This document shows positions 33,940-48,192 of a stretch of 64,000 nucleotides of DNA, in pieces. How positions within the stretch are numbered: the first letter of the stretch is position 1; each line of letters begins with the position of its first letter. Source of the DNA: Pogonophryne albipinna (Eukaryota; Chordata; Actinopteri; Perciformes; Artedidraconidae); NCBI GenBank assembly GCA_028583405.1, contig JAPTMU010000153.1, positions 301,256 through 365,255 of the forward strand. The letters run 5' to 3'. The notes beneath the pieces are model-generated. The model made no database searches. It was not told the DNA's origin and saw nothing but the letters and a program-made list of their open reading frames with translations. Both the position numbers and the translations under genes were made by a program.

Positions 33940-35311
33940 ATGGCAGCTGTTTGGATGCTCGTCTGTGTGCTGACTGTTTGTCTGGCCAGAGGTATTTACC
34001 TGTTTGATAATTGTGTTGAAGATGAAGGAATAATGTTTGATTTAACAGCATGTTTCCTGTCCACAGTCTCTGGTTTTCCAGCTGGTGAATATAAGCTGCA
34101 GAGGAGACTGAGAGTTGAAAACATTTGATTTTATGCAGTGTTTCTTCTCTCTGTCTGACACTAACCTTTAATTATACTGTGTCCTACAGATCTGTCTCCC
34201 AATGAGATCTCCTTAGAAAAAGCCTTTCAACTTTTCCAGTCGATGGAGTCCATGTTGGAGCGAGACGCTAGAGAAGGTGAGTCATGTCTTTTCTCTTTTA
34301 CTGATCTTCATGGGATAAGTTAAAGTCAACAGATGCTATATTAAAAACACTTTTGAGGAACTTTGCCATTTTAAAAACAATTTTAATCGAGTACAGGTAT
34401 AAAGGGTAAACATTGCCACCTAACTTAATTTACCTCACAGTTTTAGTAACTTTGAAAACATTTTCAAAATGATTTATTTAAAATTAAACTACAACAGATT
34501 ACCATAAGCTGTTTTGTTAAGGCTTGTATAACTTGATAACTTAAAGGGTAATTGAGCGGTTCAAAAAAGGTTGCCCATCTCTGTCACTTTAGACTTTTAG
34601 AGGAAGTTGCCGTGGTAATTGTAGTCTTTTATAATCTGTTGACTACAGACGTCACGATGAAATGGCCTTTTTTCACAAAAAAAAAAATACAGGATCAAAG
34701 TCTTGAAGCAAAAATTAATTACATTTCTGTAAAGTTCTTAATGAAAGGTATTTGTTTAAGTTCAACTGGAGACCAACGAAGTGGAAGCTGAGGCGTCACG
34801 TCACCAGAAAGTTTGCCACAACTGGATCAACGAGACGGATAACGTTCGCCAGGACGGGGTCAACGAGACGGATAACGTTCGCCACGACGGTGTCAACGAG
34901 ACGGATAACGTTCGCCAGGACGGGGTCAACGAGACGAATAACGTTCGCCAGGACGGGGTCAACGAGACGGATTACGTTCGCCACGACGGGGTAAACGAGA
35001 CGGATAACGTTCGCCACGACGGGTTCAACGAGACAGATAACGTTCGCCACGACGGGGTAAACGAGACGGATAACGTTCGCCACGACGGGTTCAACGAGAC
35101 AGATAACATTCGAAATGACTGGGTCAACGAGACGGATAACGTTCGCCACGACTGGATCAACGAGACGGATAACGTTCGACACGACGGGGTAAACGAGACG
35201 GATAACGTTCGCCACGACTGGATCAACGAGACGGATAACGTTCGAAACGACGGGGTAAACGAGACGGATAACGTTCGCCACGACGGGTTCAACGAGACGG
35301 ATAACGTATAA
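33940..35311 (+). CDS. Secreted N-glycosylation-repeat protein, right-arm copy
   Basis: Exons 33940-33991, 34067-34084, 34190-34276 and 34761-35311 join in frame to 708 nt, or 235 residues. The signal peptide is identical to that of the other copies. The middle segment (SPNEISLEKAFQLFQSMESM) is cassette A-like. Fifteen NET sequons follow in the 11-residue repeat. Two differences from copy B: the exon 4 acceptor is TTTAAG instead of TTTCAG, which is weaker though still AG; and the native C-terminus is replaced by LINE sequence, giving the stop GTATAA directly after NETDNV. No AATAAA follows closely, so 3' processing may have changed. It may be expressed, but copy B is the better candidate for a working gene. 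Confidence 0.66.
34277..34760 (+). other. Intron 3 of the right-arm copy
   Basis: GTGAGTCATG donor and TTTAAG acceptor. Sequence is like the left-arm introns, with small indels. Confidence 0.6.
34820..35311 (+). repeat. 33-bp coding-type tandem array (right arm)
   Basis: Fifteen in-frame units forming most of exon 4 of the right-arm gene. Inverted counterpart of array A but with about ten fewer units and no frameshift. Confidence 0.94.
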
Positions 35312-36486
35312 TTCGAATTTTTAGCCTTAAATATCGAAGTGGCAAAGGGTCAACAGGTCATGGTCTTGGGCTGTTACAGACCCCCCCCCCCCCCCAGCTG
35401 GCAAGGACTCCTTGTCTTCGCTAGCAAAGCTTTTATCGCAGCTAGACTACAAGGAAATAGTGCTACTTGGAGATTTCAACTGGGACTGGTTAACTGCAGT
35501 GTCAGAGGATTTTAAAAACCTTTGTATCTCTTTGAATGTTACTCAGATTGTTGACAGTCCTACTCGCCCTAACATTAAGTCCCCTAATAAATCCTCCCTA
35601 ATTGATCTCATTCTAACTAATGCTCCCTATAAATACTCATCTGTGGGAGTATTTGAGAATGATCTGAGTGCAGGTCCCTCCATTCAGGAGGCTGGTGTTA
35701 AATTACAGGCTGTTTTAACATTATTCAGACTCAGCTCTCTGAGCGTAAGCTTCTTTTAAATGTTGATAAAACCAAGGTAATGCTCTTTTCTAAAGCTAAA
35801 AAGACTACAGACACTGCTTTGGATATTGTTACTATGCAAGGACAAGTACTCAAAGTGGTTACCGGTTATAAATACCTAGGTATCTGGCTTGATGATTGCC
35901 TCTCTTTTAAACATCAGGTCATTAATTTGCTTAAAAAGCTGAGGGTTAGACTAGGTTTCTTTTTCAGAAACAAGTCCTGTTTCTCTTTTGAAGCCAGGAA
36001 AAGGCTCTGTGACCTTTTGACCTGTGCTGGACTATGGTGATCTATATGAATGCACCTGCCCATTGCCTGGAAAAGTTAGATGCCACCTATCACAGCGCAC
36101 TGAGATTTGTTACTAACTGTAAAGCACTTACTCATCACTTTACCCTGTATGCCAGGGCAGGTCTGCCTTCACTAACTGTACGGAGGCTCAGTCACTGGTA
36201 CATGTTCATCTATAAAGCCATGTTGGGTAAACTACCTTTTTATATCTGCTCTCTGATATCTCGACGAATTGAAAGTACTTATTGCTTGAGATCTCATGAT
36301 GTTTTATTAAATGTGCCAAGTGCTAGGACTGTCTTAGGGAAGAAAGCTTTTAGATGTGCAGCTCCACTAACTTGGAACAGTCTGCAAACATGTTTAAAAC
36401 TGAGCACTTTGGTTCCCCTGCATCACTTTGAAACTCGGCTGGGTGCCATGCTGTTTGATACTCATGGTACCTGTCACTGTAAATAG
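35312..36486 (+). pseudogene. LINE 3' half (right arm)
   Basis: Counterpart of 10548-11732: endonuclease remainder (to about 35670), then a deletion removing the RT fingers and palm, then RT C-terminal pieces at 35762-36040 and 36034-36486. A stop/frameshift at about 36035 separates the last two pieces in both arms. The poly-C run at 35381-35395 differs in length from the left arm. Confidence 0.75.
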
Positions 36487-37120
36487 AGTTTGTAAACTGT
36501 GCCCTGTACATTATGTTGTAGGTCATCCTTATTGTTGTTTTGATGTTACATGTGTAACTAATGTCCTGCAGGTCACCTTGAAGAAGATATCTTTTGACCT
36601 CAAGGGGCTTCACCTGGTTACATGAAGGCTACAAAGACAATAGATATAATGCTGCTGCTCTGTTAACTCTGGAAATCTACATATTTAGAAGAAAGAATTG
36701 ATTGGAGTGAGGATTGTTTGAAAGAGAAGCTCATTTCAGAAAGTATAGAGAAACATGTTTTTAAGTTTAATTTGATAAAACTAACATTTATTTTCAGTTG
36801 CATGAAAATCCACTATATGTTTCAAAATAAAAGCTTCATGCAAAGTGTTTTTATTTACATCTCAATGAAGCTGATTGTTTCTCTTAGCATTTACGTCTGC
36901 CGTCCAGTCGGCTTTCAAATCATCTAAATGTGACTTTATTGATTTTCAAAATAAAAGCTTCTCTGATCCAGGACACTCACTCCTGCAGCAGAAGTTGTTT
37001 TTATTATATTATTACATGTTGTGTCCAGCGGGGTTTCTCTCGCTGAAGTTAAAGCATGAAAATAAAGAAATTGTGACATAAAAAAAAAATACTTTCAAAG
37101 TAAAAGCATAATGCATCATA
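36487..37120 (+). other. LINE 3' flank (right arm), non-coding
   Basis: Inverted copy of the 9921-10547 region, with several AATAAA-like signals. No exon recognised. Confidence 0.4.
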
Positions 37121-37289
37121 AGGCGCTTTCACACCGGAGTACTTTTCCCAGGAATAGCTCCTGGGATTTAGCGTTCACACCAAAAAGTTCTGGGGCCTCA
37201 TTCATAAACGGTGCGTACGCTCAAAAGATGGCGTACGCCAGTTTCTACGCAATGTTTGCGATTTATAAAAAACGAACTTGACGGGAAAA

Positions 37290-37443
37290 TGTGTGGTCCT
37301 CCACACAAACTCCGACCCATGCGTACGCACTAAGCACAGAGACGAGGGGGTGTGACGTCACGTCGTGTCACGTGACTTGAATTTTGAATTGAGCCATCCC
37401 TTATAGATACTCTCTCTTTACGTATTAGTGATGGGAATTCCGG
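37290..37443. other. 154-bp segment unique to the right arm
   Basis: Left-arm sequence runs directly from GACGGGAAAA to ATCATTCGGCTCAGCTCAC, where the right arm has this extra segment. It includes GTGACGTCACGTCGTGTCAC and TTAGTGATGGGAATTC. It probably completes a MITE that the left arm lost by deletion. Confidence 0.6.
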
Positions 37444-37470
37444 ATCATTCGGCTCAGCTCACATATGTCC

Positions 37471-38025
37471 CTTTCACACCAACGCGTTTTCAGCTCGGAG
37501 CTGGAGCTGAAAAGTACCGGTTTTTCCTGTTCACACCGCAGAGGCGCCGCCTCTTAGCTCCGGAATCCGGTTCACTTCCAGCTCCAAAAAATTGTCGGTC
37601 TAGAGACAAGAGCTTCGGAGCTAAGAGGCGGCGTCGCTTACCTCTCTTACGTCGAGGCGGGGGCAGGGGTTCGTCGTTGAAGTAGATGCTGAAGACCACA
37701 AAGAAGTCTTGCATTTCGCATGTGAGGTTTGTAAAGTTCCAAGTAAAGTCATCCCTTGTAAAGTCGTCCGATGCCTTCCATTTCGTTTCGTAAGAGGATA
37801 ACCAAAGCGAACAGCGCTTCAATACAATCGGCCATTGTTGTTGTCGATGTGAGGGATTTCCGCGTGGTTTGGATTTTATGAAGCAGGCACGTAAACGGTG
37901 ACGTCATGACGCAGCAGCGGCAGCTCTGGGCGGTGTGAACAGAGCGGGAGCAGAAAAGGGAAACCGGAGCTGAACCAGAAAAGCTCCCGCTCTGAGCTAG
38001 AAAGGGAAAAGCGCTGGTGTGAAAG
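37471..38025. mobile_element. Non-autonomous DNA transposon (right arm copy)
   Basis: Inverted counterpart of 9156-9712 with CTTTCACACC termini. Confidence 0.65.
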
Positions 38026-38372
38026 CCGCATAAGAAGAGCCGGCTCTTTCGGCTCCCAAACGGCTCTTCATGTTACCACAGTTTACCACGGAGCCTCAGT
38101 TTCGCCGCTGCGAGGCTCCGCAGCTCACGAGCGTGCTCCACTAGCCCCCCACTAGCCCCCCCCCCCCCGTCAAGGCTCGCCAGCAGTACACTTTCCATCA
38201 CAGGAACACGCTTTGCTGGCGGCGAACAGAATCCCACCAGACTCCTTTGCCCCTCCAACAGAGGGGTGTCCTTGTCCTTTTTCCTTTTCGTAATTTCAAG
38301 CGATAAAAACTCGATCTTCTCTCAAATTTTGATGACGGCAAGACGCTGATGCGAACCTTTTCACCCCCTTTT

Positions 38373-38557
38373 TTTTATTACATTGCATTTAGCTGACGCT
38401 TTTATCCAAAGCGACTTACAATAAGTGCGTTCGACCAACAAAATACAACCTTAAAGAAAACAGAATCATAAAGTACATCAGGTTTCATAGAGCCAAACAT
38501 TTCAAGTGCTACTCAACTGGCTTTAGATAAGCCAGTCCTTTGTTAGTATATAAGTGC
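38373..38557 (-). repeat. L2 LINE 3' end (right arm)
   Basis: Reverse complement of the L2 tail, containing ACGCTTTTATCCAAAGCGAC. Confidence 0.84.
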
Positions 38558-38565
38558 TCTGTTAG

Positions 38566-39611
38566 CAGTGGCGACTGGTCATTAGGGGCAGGTGGTGCAC
38601 AGCCCCACCTAGTGTCAGCAGAAAGTATTACAAATAATGATTACAAAAAAATGCAAAAAATATATATAAAATATATTGTAAGATCATGTTTAATCATCTG
38701 ATTTGTCTCATTGCTGTTTTAGTCTGTGTTCTTCTAATTAGTGTCTACAGTGTGTGCCTATTGAGCTGTTTAGAGCCATGTGGGACAAAACCCGATCCTG
38801 CCCCTCCCTCTCTCTGTCTAAGTGAACGGTGACTGTAAAAACTACACTGCACATGCTCAGAGTATTTTCCTATTCAATGTGTGTGGCAAAAAAATAATGA
38901 CCATAGGGGCATAGAGCTGCCATCCCCACCATACGTCATCTCACATCATTCAGAGCTGATTGGCTGTAAGTACGTGTGCCGCGAAAAGTGTGGTGTGTGA
39001 AGAGGAGACGAGAGAGCTGCAGTGACGCGTCCTAAAACCAGGAAGTAAGCTGCGCATGGCTTCCCTCGACAAAAAAGCAATGAGATTTCTCCATAGGATT
39101 TTAGAAAATAGCTCCAAATAAGATCTGTGGGAAACGTAGCTGATAATATCCACATGTCTACCCTACTTTTATCATTTTCGAATCATAAATCTATTGATTA
39201 GATTAGATTTATGATAGACTTTTGAAACTACAAGAACATAAGGAGGACTTTTACAAAAAAGTAATAGAGATGTTTGTCCAGAAGGAAAGGCAAATGGACT
39301 TCATCTTCAAGTCAAGGTAAGACCACCATTTTATTGAAAATGGGATCTTACTAAGAGAGAACAATTCAATATTTACATGATACAATTACATGTTTTGGGT
39401 ATCCTTCTGTTGAACTTTCTGTTTAAAATTAATTGAAGCATCAGACTAAAGAGGCTTTTGAAAATAATATTATATTTTGATTTAGGTCAAAATATAATAT
39501 TTGTAAACCTGAAGAGTCAGAGCCTCAGCAGCCATGAACCTCACTGCAGAAGCTTATAGACATCTAAGTTTTTTGTGCCCCACCACTTTTGTACATATAA
39601 AAACGCCACTG
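38566..39611. mobile_element. hAT element inside the L2 LINE (right arm)
   Basis: CAGTGGCG to CGCCACTG, flanked by TCTGTTAG (38558-38565) and TTTGTTAG (39612-39619), the inverted form of the left-arm duplication. 1046 bp against 1084 bp on the left. Confidence 0.85.
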
Positions 39612-39865
39612 TTTGTTAGTAATTCTATCGCTCGAAGTGGAGTGGAAAAAGATGAGTTTTCAGTCTGGAAGGTGTGTAAGCTTTCTGCTGTCCTGATGTC
39701 AATGGGGAGCTCATTCCACCATCTTGGAGCCAGGATAGCAAACCCACGTGTGTTACGGAAACTTCAGAGCGGTGCAGGAAACATGGAGACTGGAAATCAT
39801 TGTTTAATCAAACACCTTGAGATAATAAAAAAAAAATGTAAATTACATTAATTTTTTTAATGTAA

Positions 39866-42859
<2,994 letters not shown>

Positions 42860-42996
42860 ATGAGCATTTATACCTATAACCGCCAGCTGAGGAGCAAATG
42901 CTCCAATCAGATGGCTTCAACAAAATCAATGTCAATCTGAACAAAGGAGCAGGAGGAAATGCCATCTGTCTTTGGTACGAACGTGGGTCAGAATAG
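42860..42996 (+). pseudogene. Decayed fragment of an MABP-repeat paralogue
   Basis: Starts ATGAGCATTTATACC, like the ATG context of the intact gene at 44110. After a small deletion that shifts the frame it continues NVNLNKGAGGNAICLWYERG and reaches TAG at 42994. This matches the end of the first repeat of the downstream gene (GNLNEGAGGNAIRLWYKYG). Only one repeat remains, so it is a truncated tandem duplicate about 1.1 kb upstream of the intact copy. Confidence 0.75.
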
Positions 42997-43404
42997 CCTT
43001 AAAAAAACAACCCACTCTGTGGAACCCAGAGTCATGAATCTGAACCAATTAAAGAATTACTTATGGGTTGAACTCAAATTCAAATTAACATTAGAACTAA
43101 AGTCAGTCAAAATTGGACTGGCACGGATCAGAATCTAATCAATACACCATTTCCCAGCTCTGTAATGAAAAGGATATCAAGATGAGGTGCATTACGGGAG
43201 TGTTAAAACACCCAACATGCACACGTATCTTATTCTAGTAGAGATCAGAGGACAGGTCTAATGTCGTGAACAAAAGTATCAAGTCAACGTTATTTATTTA
43301 TTTGATCTTATGTTCCATATTTAATTTAATAATTAATCTTGAATTACTAATAACTCTAAAGAAGGCAACAATTTACAATGTGGATTAAGGTGAACACTTA
43401 TCCA

Positions 43405-43509
<105 letters not shown>

Positions 43510-43754
43510 GTACATTCCTGCTTTAATTACTTCTTGCACCACAATTCTTTCTCAATGTTCTTCCAATGAAACGTTCACCCTCTCAGGTGTGTGACTTCCA
43601 CAGAACTGACAGAAACACTCACACCCATAAACACACTTGATGCATGGACTCATTTGGCTTCAGTCATTGTGTTGGCATGAATTCAGCATCATCTTCCTTA
43701 GAATACGATTCCTCCCAGGTAACGATTGCACAATGCCCCACAGCATCTCTGTGC

Positions 43755-43848
43755 TCTATATATATGCAGCTGACCTGTGGTCAGTACAACAGACTTCAGC
43801 ACACCAGTTGACTTCTTACTGCCTATCATTCGCTGTCAGCACACACGT
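43755..43848 (+). promoter_or_regulatory. TATA box and non-coding first exon of the MABP gene
   Basis: CTATATATATGC at about 43756-43767 is a clear TATA box. A first exon probably starts near 43790 and ends at CAGCACACAC|GTAAGTG (donor at 43849). The intron runs to TTTCTTTAATGCAG at 44100. The upstream 43508-43765 region recurs at 46127-46362. Confidence 0.65.
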
Positions 43849-44109
43849 AAGTGTTCAACAAGGTCTTACTTTCTTGCTGTAACACCTTTTTTGTATTTCA
43901 CAAACATTGTAATCAATACTTTTCAGAACTCTGTGCAGTATACATTTGATCTGAACTTGTTTTAGATGTCATTGTTGTTTTCAAAATGTAACTCCTGATG
44001 GTTGAATTTATCAGGATGATATTCTAGCTCAGCTGAAAAGTCAGATGTATTCAGTTAACTACAATTGTGATTACTCTTGACGTGTCTTTCTTTAATGCAG
44101 GAACCCACA

Positions 44110-44985
44110 ATGAGCACCTACATCTCAGAGCTTCAAGTGTCCCTGAATGAAGCTGAGCAGCTAAACCTTGCAGCAAATGGCTACAGAATAGTCGATGGCA
44201 ATCTGAACGAAGGAGCAGGAGGAAATGCCATCCGTCTTTGGTACAAATATGGATCAGAGCCGATCACCAATGTTCAAGTTTCCTTCAACGATGAGATGGC
44301 TGATGGTTTGATCAAAGCAGGGTACAAAAAGATCTACAAAGATCTCAATGCTGGAGCAGTAGGTAGTAAACTCTACCTTTGGTACTCCAAAGGGTCCGGA
44401 GAGTTTGATACTCCCATAGTGGACATTAGTGTCACTACAGATGCAACCAATGAAGGTGAAAAGTTTGCAAGTGGTTGGGAGAGAGTGGCCTGTGATCTGA
44501 ACCGCGAGGCTGGTGGGAAATGGATCCACTTGTGGCTGAAGAGAGAGAAAAAAACCTACATCTGTGACGTCATTGCCACTGATTCCTTTGGGGCAGACAA
44601 AGACCACTTTCAGGATGGCTACATCCGTGTGGATGAAGATACTAACAGAGGTGCAGGAGGAGCCAATGTCTTCATCTGGTTCCGTCAGACCACCGACCCC
44701 AAGAAGGCACTCAAAGATCTGCAAGTCTCCATCAATGCTGATCAGTATCTGAGCTATCAGCAGCAAAATTACCATCCAGTGGTTGTTGACCTGAACAAAG
44801 GGACCAGTGGTAACAAAGTGATCCTGTGGTACAAGAAAGAAGGATCCAGCCCAATAAAGGCCATCGGCCTGCTTCTCAACAACGTTGCGTCTAAAGATTA
44901 TCAGGAGGCTGGCATCAACGTTATCCTGAAAAATCTCAACGAGGGCAACAATGGCTGGGTTAACCACCTGTATGTCTATCAGTAA
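44110..44985 (+). CDS. Six-repeat MABP-like (beta-prism) protein
   Basis: 291 residues, uninterrupted in the second exon. The first ATG after the 44100/44101 splice junction is at 44110; an upstream ATG at 44077 is intronic. The protein is six tandem repeats of about 48 residues (roughly 5-49, 52-97, 101-148, 149-197, 200-245, 247-291). Each has a variable strand region and a signature such as GNLNEGAGGNAIRLWYK or DLNKGTSGNKVILWYKK. This is the pattern of MABP repeats (first described in ESCRT-I MVB12), where three repeats make one beta-prism; six would give two prisms. There is no signal peptide or membrane segment, so a cytosolic or unconventionally released product is expected. The role is unknown; beta-prism folds often bind lipid or sugar. 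A poly(A) signal CAATAAAG is at about 45233. Confidence 0.85.
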   Translation: MSTYISELQVSLNEAEQLNLAANGYRIVDGNLNEGAGGNAIRLWYKYGSEPITNVQVSFNDEMADGLIKAGYKKIYKDLNAGAVGSKLYLWYSKGSGEFDTPIVDISVTTDATNEGEKFASGWERVACDLNREAGGKWIHLWLKREKKTYICDVIATDSFGADKDHFQDGYIRVDEDTNRGAGGANVFIWFRQTTDPKKALKDLQVSINADQYLSYQQQNYHPVVVDLNKGTSGNKVILWYKKEGSSPIKAIGLLLNNVASKDYQEAGINVILKNLNEGNNGWVNHLYVYQ

Positions 44986-45232
44986 AGTCAGAGAGTTCTC
45001 AACACTCACTGAAGTGGAACGCATCTTACCCTTTTGTTAAATCATTCGGTGATGGCCACTTTCTTTTCCTTTTTAAATCAGTGCTAGTAGTAATAATAGA
45101 AAGTGTGAATATGTCATGCGTTCTTATGTTAATCTCCCTGTCAATGAAATCAAACTATTCCAAATGTCTGTTTTTCAAATATAATCTGAACGAATGACTA
45201 AATGTTTCACTTATTCTGCACATGTCTGCTCT

Positions 45233-45240
45233 CAATAAAG
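45233..45240 (+). terminator. Poly(A) signal of the MABP gene
   Basis: TCAATAAAGAAACC about 250 bp after the stop, followed by a GT-rich stretch (TGTGTTTGTTTTC). Confidence 0.65.
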
Positions 45241-45259
45241 AAACCTTTGCATGTGAAAT

Positions 45260-45895
45260 GTGTTTGTTTTCTTAGTCTTATTCCCATCAATGTTATCATT
45301 CCAACAAATCAGGGCTGATGTTAAACAATTTGCCTAAAGTGTCATTTTTAGCTTCATAGAGACTAAGAGCAACCGCAGGACGTATAAAGAGGATACGGTA
45401 CAAGTCCAGAAGTCATCGTTAAAAAAGCAACAAACAACAACTCAAGTGAAGTCTGAAGGCACGGCATGCTTACCTTGGTTTTGGAGATGTATGAGCCAAC
45501 ACTGAAATATGTAAACCAACACAACTCACAAAATAACTTGGTGCAGTTACATTATAATCATGAGTAGTTTCAAATTGAATTGAATAAAAGGCAACATGTG
45601 TTCAATAATTCACTCTTCAATTCCTGCATGGGATCATTGTCACCTTATTGTTACCTACGTCTCTGTCATCTGCAAAATACTTGTTATGTTTTGTTGTGTT
45701 TTCCAGAACCTTAGCATAAGCATGTCGATGTAGAACAGATTGCAGATGGACAAGATAATCCTTGTTCTGTGGACAGGATTCAAACCGGGTTTAGAGCTGT
45801 TTCAGAAAGTCCTCCCGAGTTGTTCTAGCACTGATATCTCATAAGATGAAGACTGTGAGTCTCAGTGCTGTGGTTTGTTGAAACCTAAACTAGAA
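45260..45895. other. Intergenic, no gene seen
   Basis: No exon or repeat recognised. Confidence 0.5.
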
Positions 45896-46076
45896 ACACC
45901 CTTTCAATGACTTGACACCCAATGTCCCAAAACTAACATGCTGCCATTCAGCAGATATAACGTTTAATGTTCTTCCATTTAGTTCAGCGTGTTAGCATGC
46001 TAACGTTTACTAATAAGCACTAAGAAGTACTCTAATATTTGACTCAAGTAAAAGTAGAAATACAACAGTGTAGAAA

Positions 46077-46078
<2 letters not shown>

Positions 46079-46127
<49 letters not shown>

Positions 46128-46360
46128 GTACATTCCTGCTTTTTTTACTTCTTGCACCACAATTCTTTCTCAATGTTCTTCCAATGAAACTGTCAGCCTC
46201 TCTTCTCTTCCACAGAACTGACATAAACACACTTGATGCGTGGACTCATTTGGCTTCAGTCATTGTGTTGGCATGAATTCAGCATCATCTTCCTTGGAAT
46301 ACGATTCCTCCCAGGTAACGATTGCACAATGACCCACATCATCTCTGTGCTCTATATATA

Positions 46361-46434
<74 letters not shown>
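46079..46434. repeat. Two GT tracts flanking a captured MABP upstream fragment
   Basis: GT at 46079-46126 and 46363-46434. Between them lies sequence matching 43508-43765, ending exactly in the TATATATGC of the MABP promoter before GT resumes. Confidence 0.88.
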
Positions 46435-46435
<1 letters not shown>

Positions 46436-48192
46436 TTAAAACTCAGGTATGAATTATCTTCATTATGTTGTTCGATACTCGACCCATTTCTCCCACCTTT
46501 CCTCAACGACATGCATCTGGGTTCTAATTCTCAGAGTTTCTCCATTTCATTGAAGTTCTTCCATCGTGAGTTTACTAAGTTATTGTCTTTCAGTAAATTC
46601 CTTCTCATTAGTTTAATGACCTCTATTCTAATGACCAGAAATAGGTAGGGATCTGTTTCTGTATTCCCTCTGGTGTTTCCCCAGTAAAGGGTTCATGGCT
46701 TCTTGTTGAGAGAAACACCAAAGATATTGGACTTTTCTCTTCAAACGCTTTCCCAGAAGTCTCCCAACACATTACAGAGATAGAAGTCATGTTCTAATAT
46801 TTAAGACTGAAGGCCAGCTTTTTATTCGTCTTGTCACACAACAGTAGATCAACTAGAAACAACTTGAAAAATGTGCATTTCAGAGGAAAACCCCACATAT
46901 GGATTCGTTTGTTTACTAAATGAAAGGGATGCATTTAGAAGGAAGGAAACCTGAAGCGTTGATGTACTCTGGGATTATAATCTCACAAATTACTGATGAT
47001 TAGAGAATAAAACGATGAGGTGGATCCAGCATCGCTAAAAATATACTTTTCCAGGGTTACATTTGTTTCTCCTTCCCTAACCACTTACATTGGAGGAAAT
47101 AATAACGTTTTTTTCCTGTAAATTTGCAAATTTCATCTTTTGTTTTTTTCGGTTTAATATTGGCTTTATTATCTCAGAGGATATTGAACCTTTCTGACCT
47201 TAAAGTTGTGTTTTTGCTCGTAAATGTACCAATTAAATCTCAGAGAAAGTCATTAATGTTCCGTACATAATGGGATTATATCTGATTTGCATGCTGATCA
47301 GTAAATGGGATTTAAAACCTTTCACTGCTTCCAAATACAAACAAGATCATTTGACTTGTTCCTAATTATCCATTGAGCATTGATCGACTGTCACCGTGTG
47401 AGCAGCTGATTCGTTTGTGAGTGTTGTTGTTGTTGTTGTGCTGAAAACAGGAGGGAGAGTTTAATATTCCTGACGCCTCCGTCCTACTTTAGTCCAGTTT
47501 TGTCTCCAGATTGGGTCATCTTGTGTCGGTGCCAAACACATCGTGCAGAGAACTCACTGATCCTGGAACAGGCAGAAACAGGCTCTAAATGTCAGCGTTT
47601 ACACGAGCTGCACATTTTTAACCCAGTCTGAACTCGAGGGTAAAACTTCTAGAAGCTGCTGCTGCTGAAAACTGTTTCATTTAACATTAAATCAACTCAG
47701 TCTCACATGTCTGATGTTACAACCACCTTTATTTTGGTGAAAACATCCTTAATTCAATTCTACATTATGTCGACATCTATATAGACATTTTTTTTAAAAA
47801 GCTAAATAAAATGGATGGAGCCAAACATTTTAAAGAACATTAAATACAAATATTTTAAATAATATAATAACATATTTTAAATAAAAAAACATATTTAAAA
47901 TCCATAAAAAAACAATTAAGAAAACAGGAGAAAACCGTATTTATTTAGAATAATAAATATAATTATTTAAAAAAGTCAGGATAACAACAGGCAGTAAAAA
48001 AAGTAAGAAATATTTAATTGTGGGTCCATGCTCAGTATTTTGTTCCAACGTTTATTTTCCAAACTCAGAAATCAGGTGAAGTTTCTGTCCATAGGTAAGT
48101 AATGAAAAAGCTTCCTTTACCTCTGAGCTCTGCATCAGATTATTCAACCCTCTGGCGCCCTCTGGTGTCTGCTGGGGGAACAGCACATTTAT

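Larger units (their letters stand above)
28592..39751 (-). repeat. Right arm of the giant imperfect inverted repeat
   Basis: Inverted counterpart of 7405-24886, separated from it by a 3705-bp spacer. Similarity breaks off sharply at 39751 within the L2 coding fragment, after the shared CACGTGT. A 154-bp stretch (37290-37443) is present here and absent from the left arm. The arms are alike but not identical, so this is not a simple assembly echo. Confidence 0.93.

Noticed and set aside
44254..45024. 256-residue minus-strand ORF
   Set aside because: Antisense shadow of the MABP coding exon.
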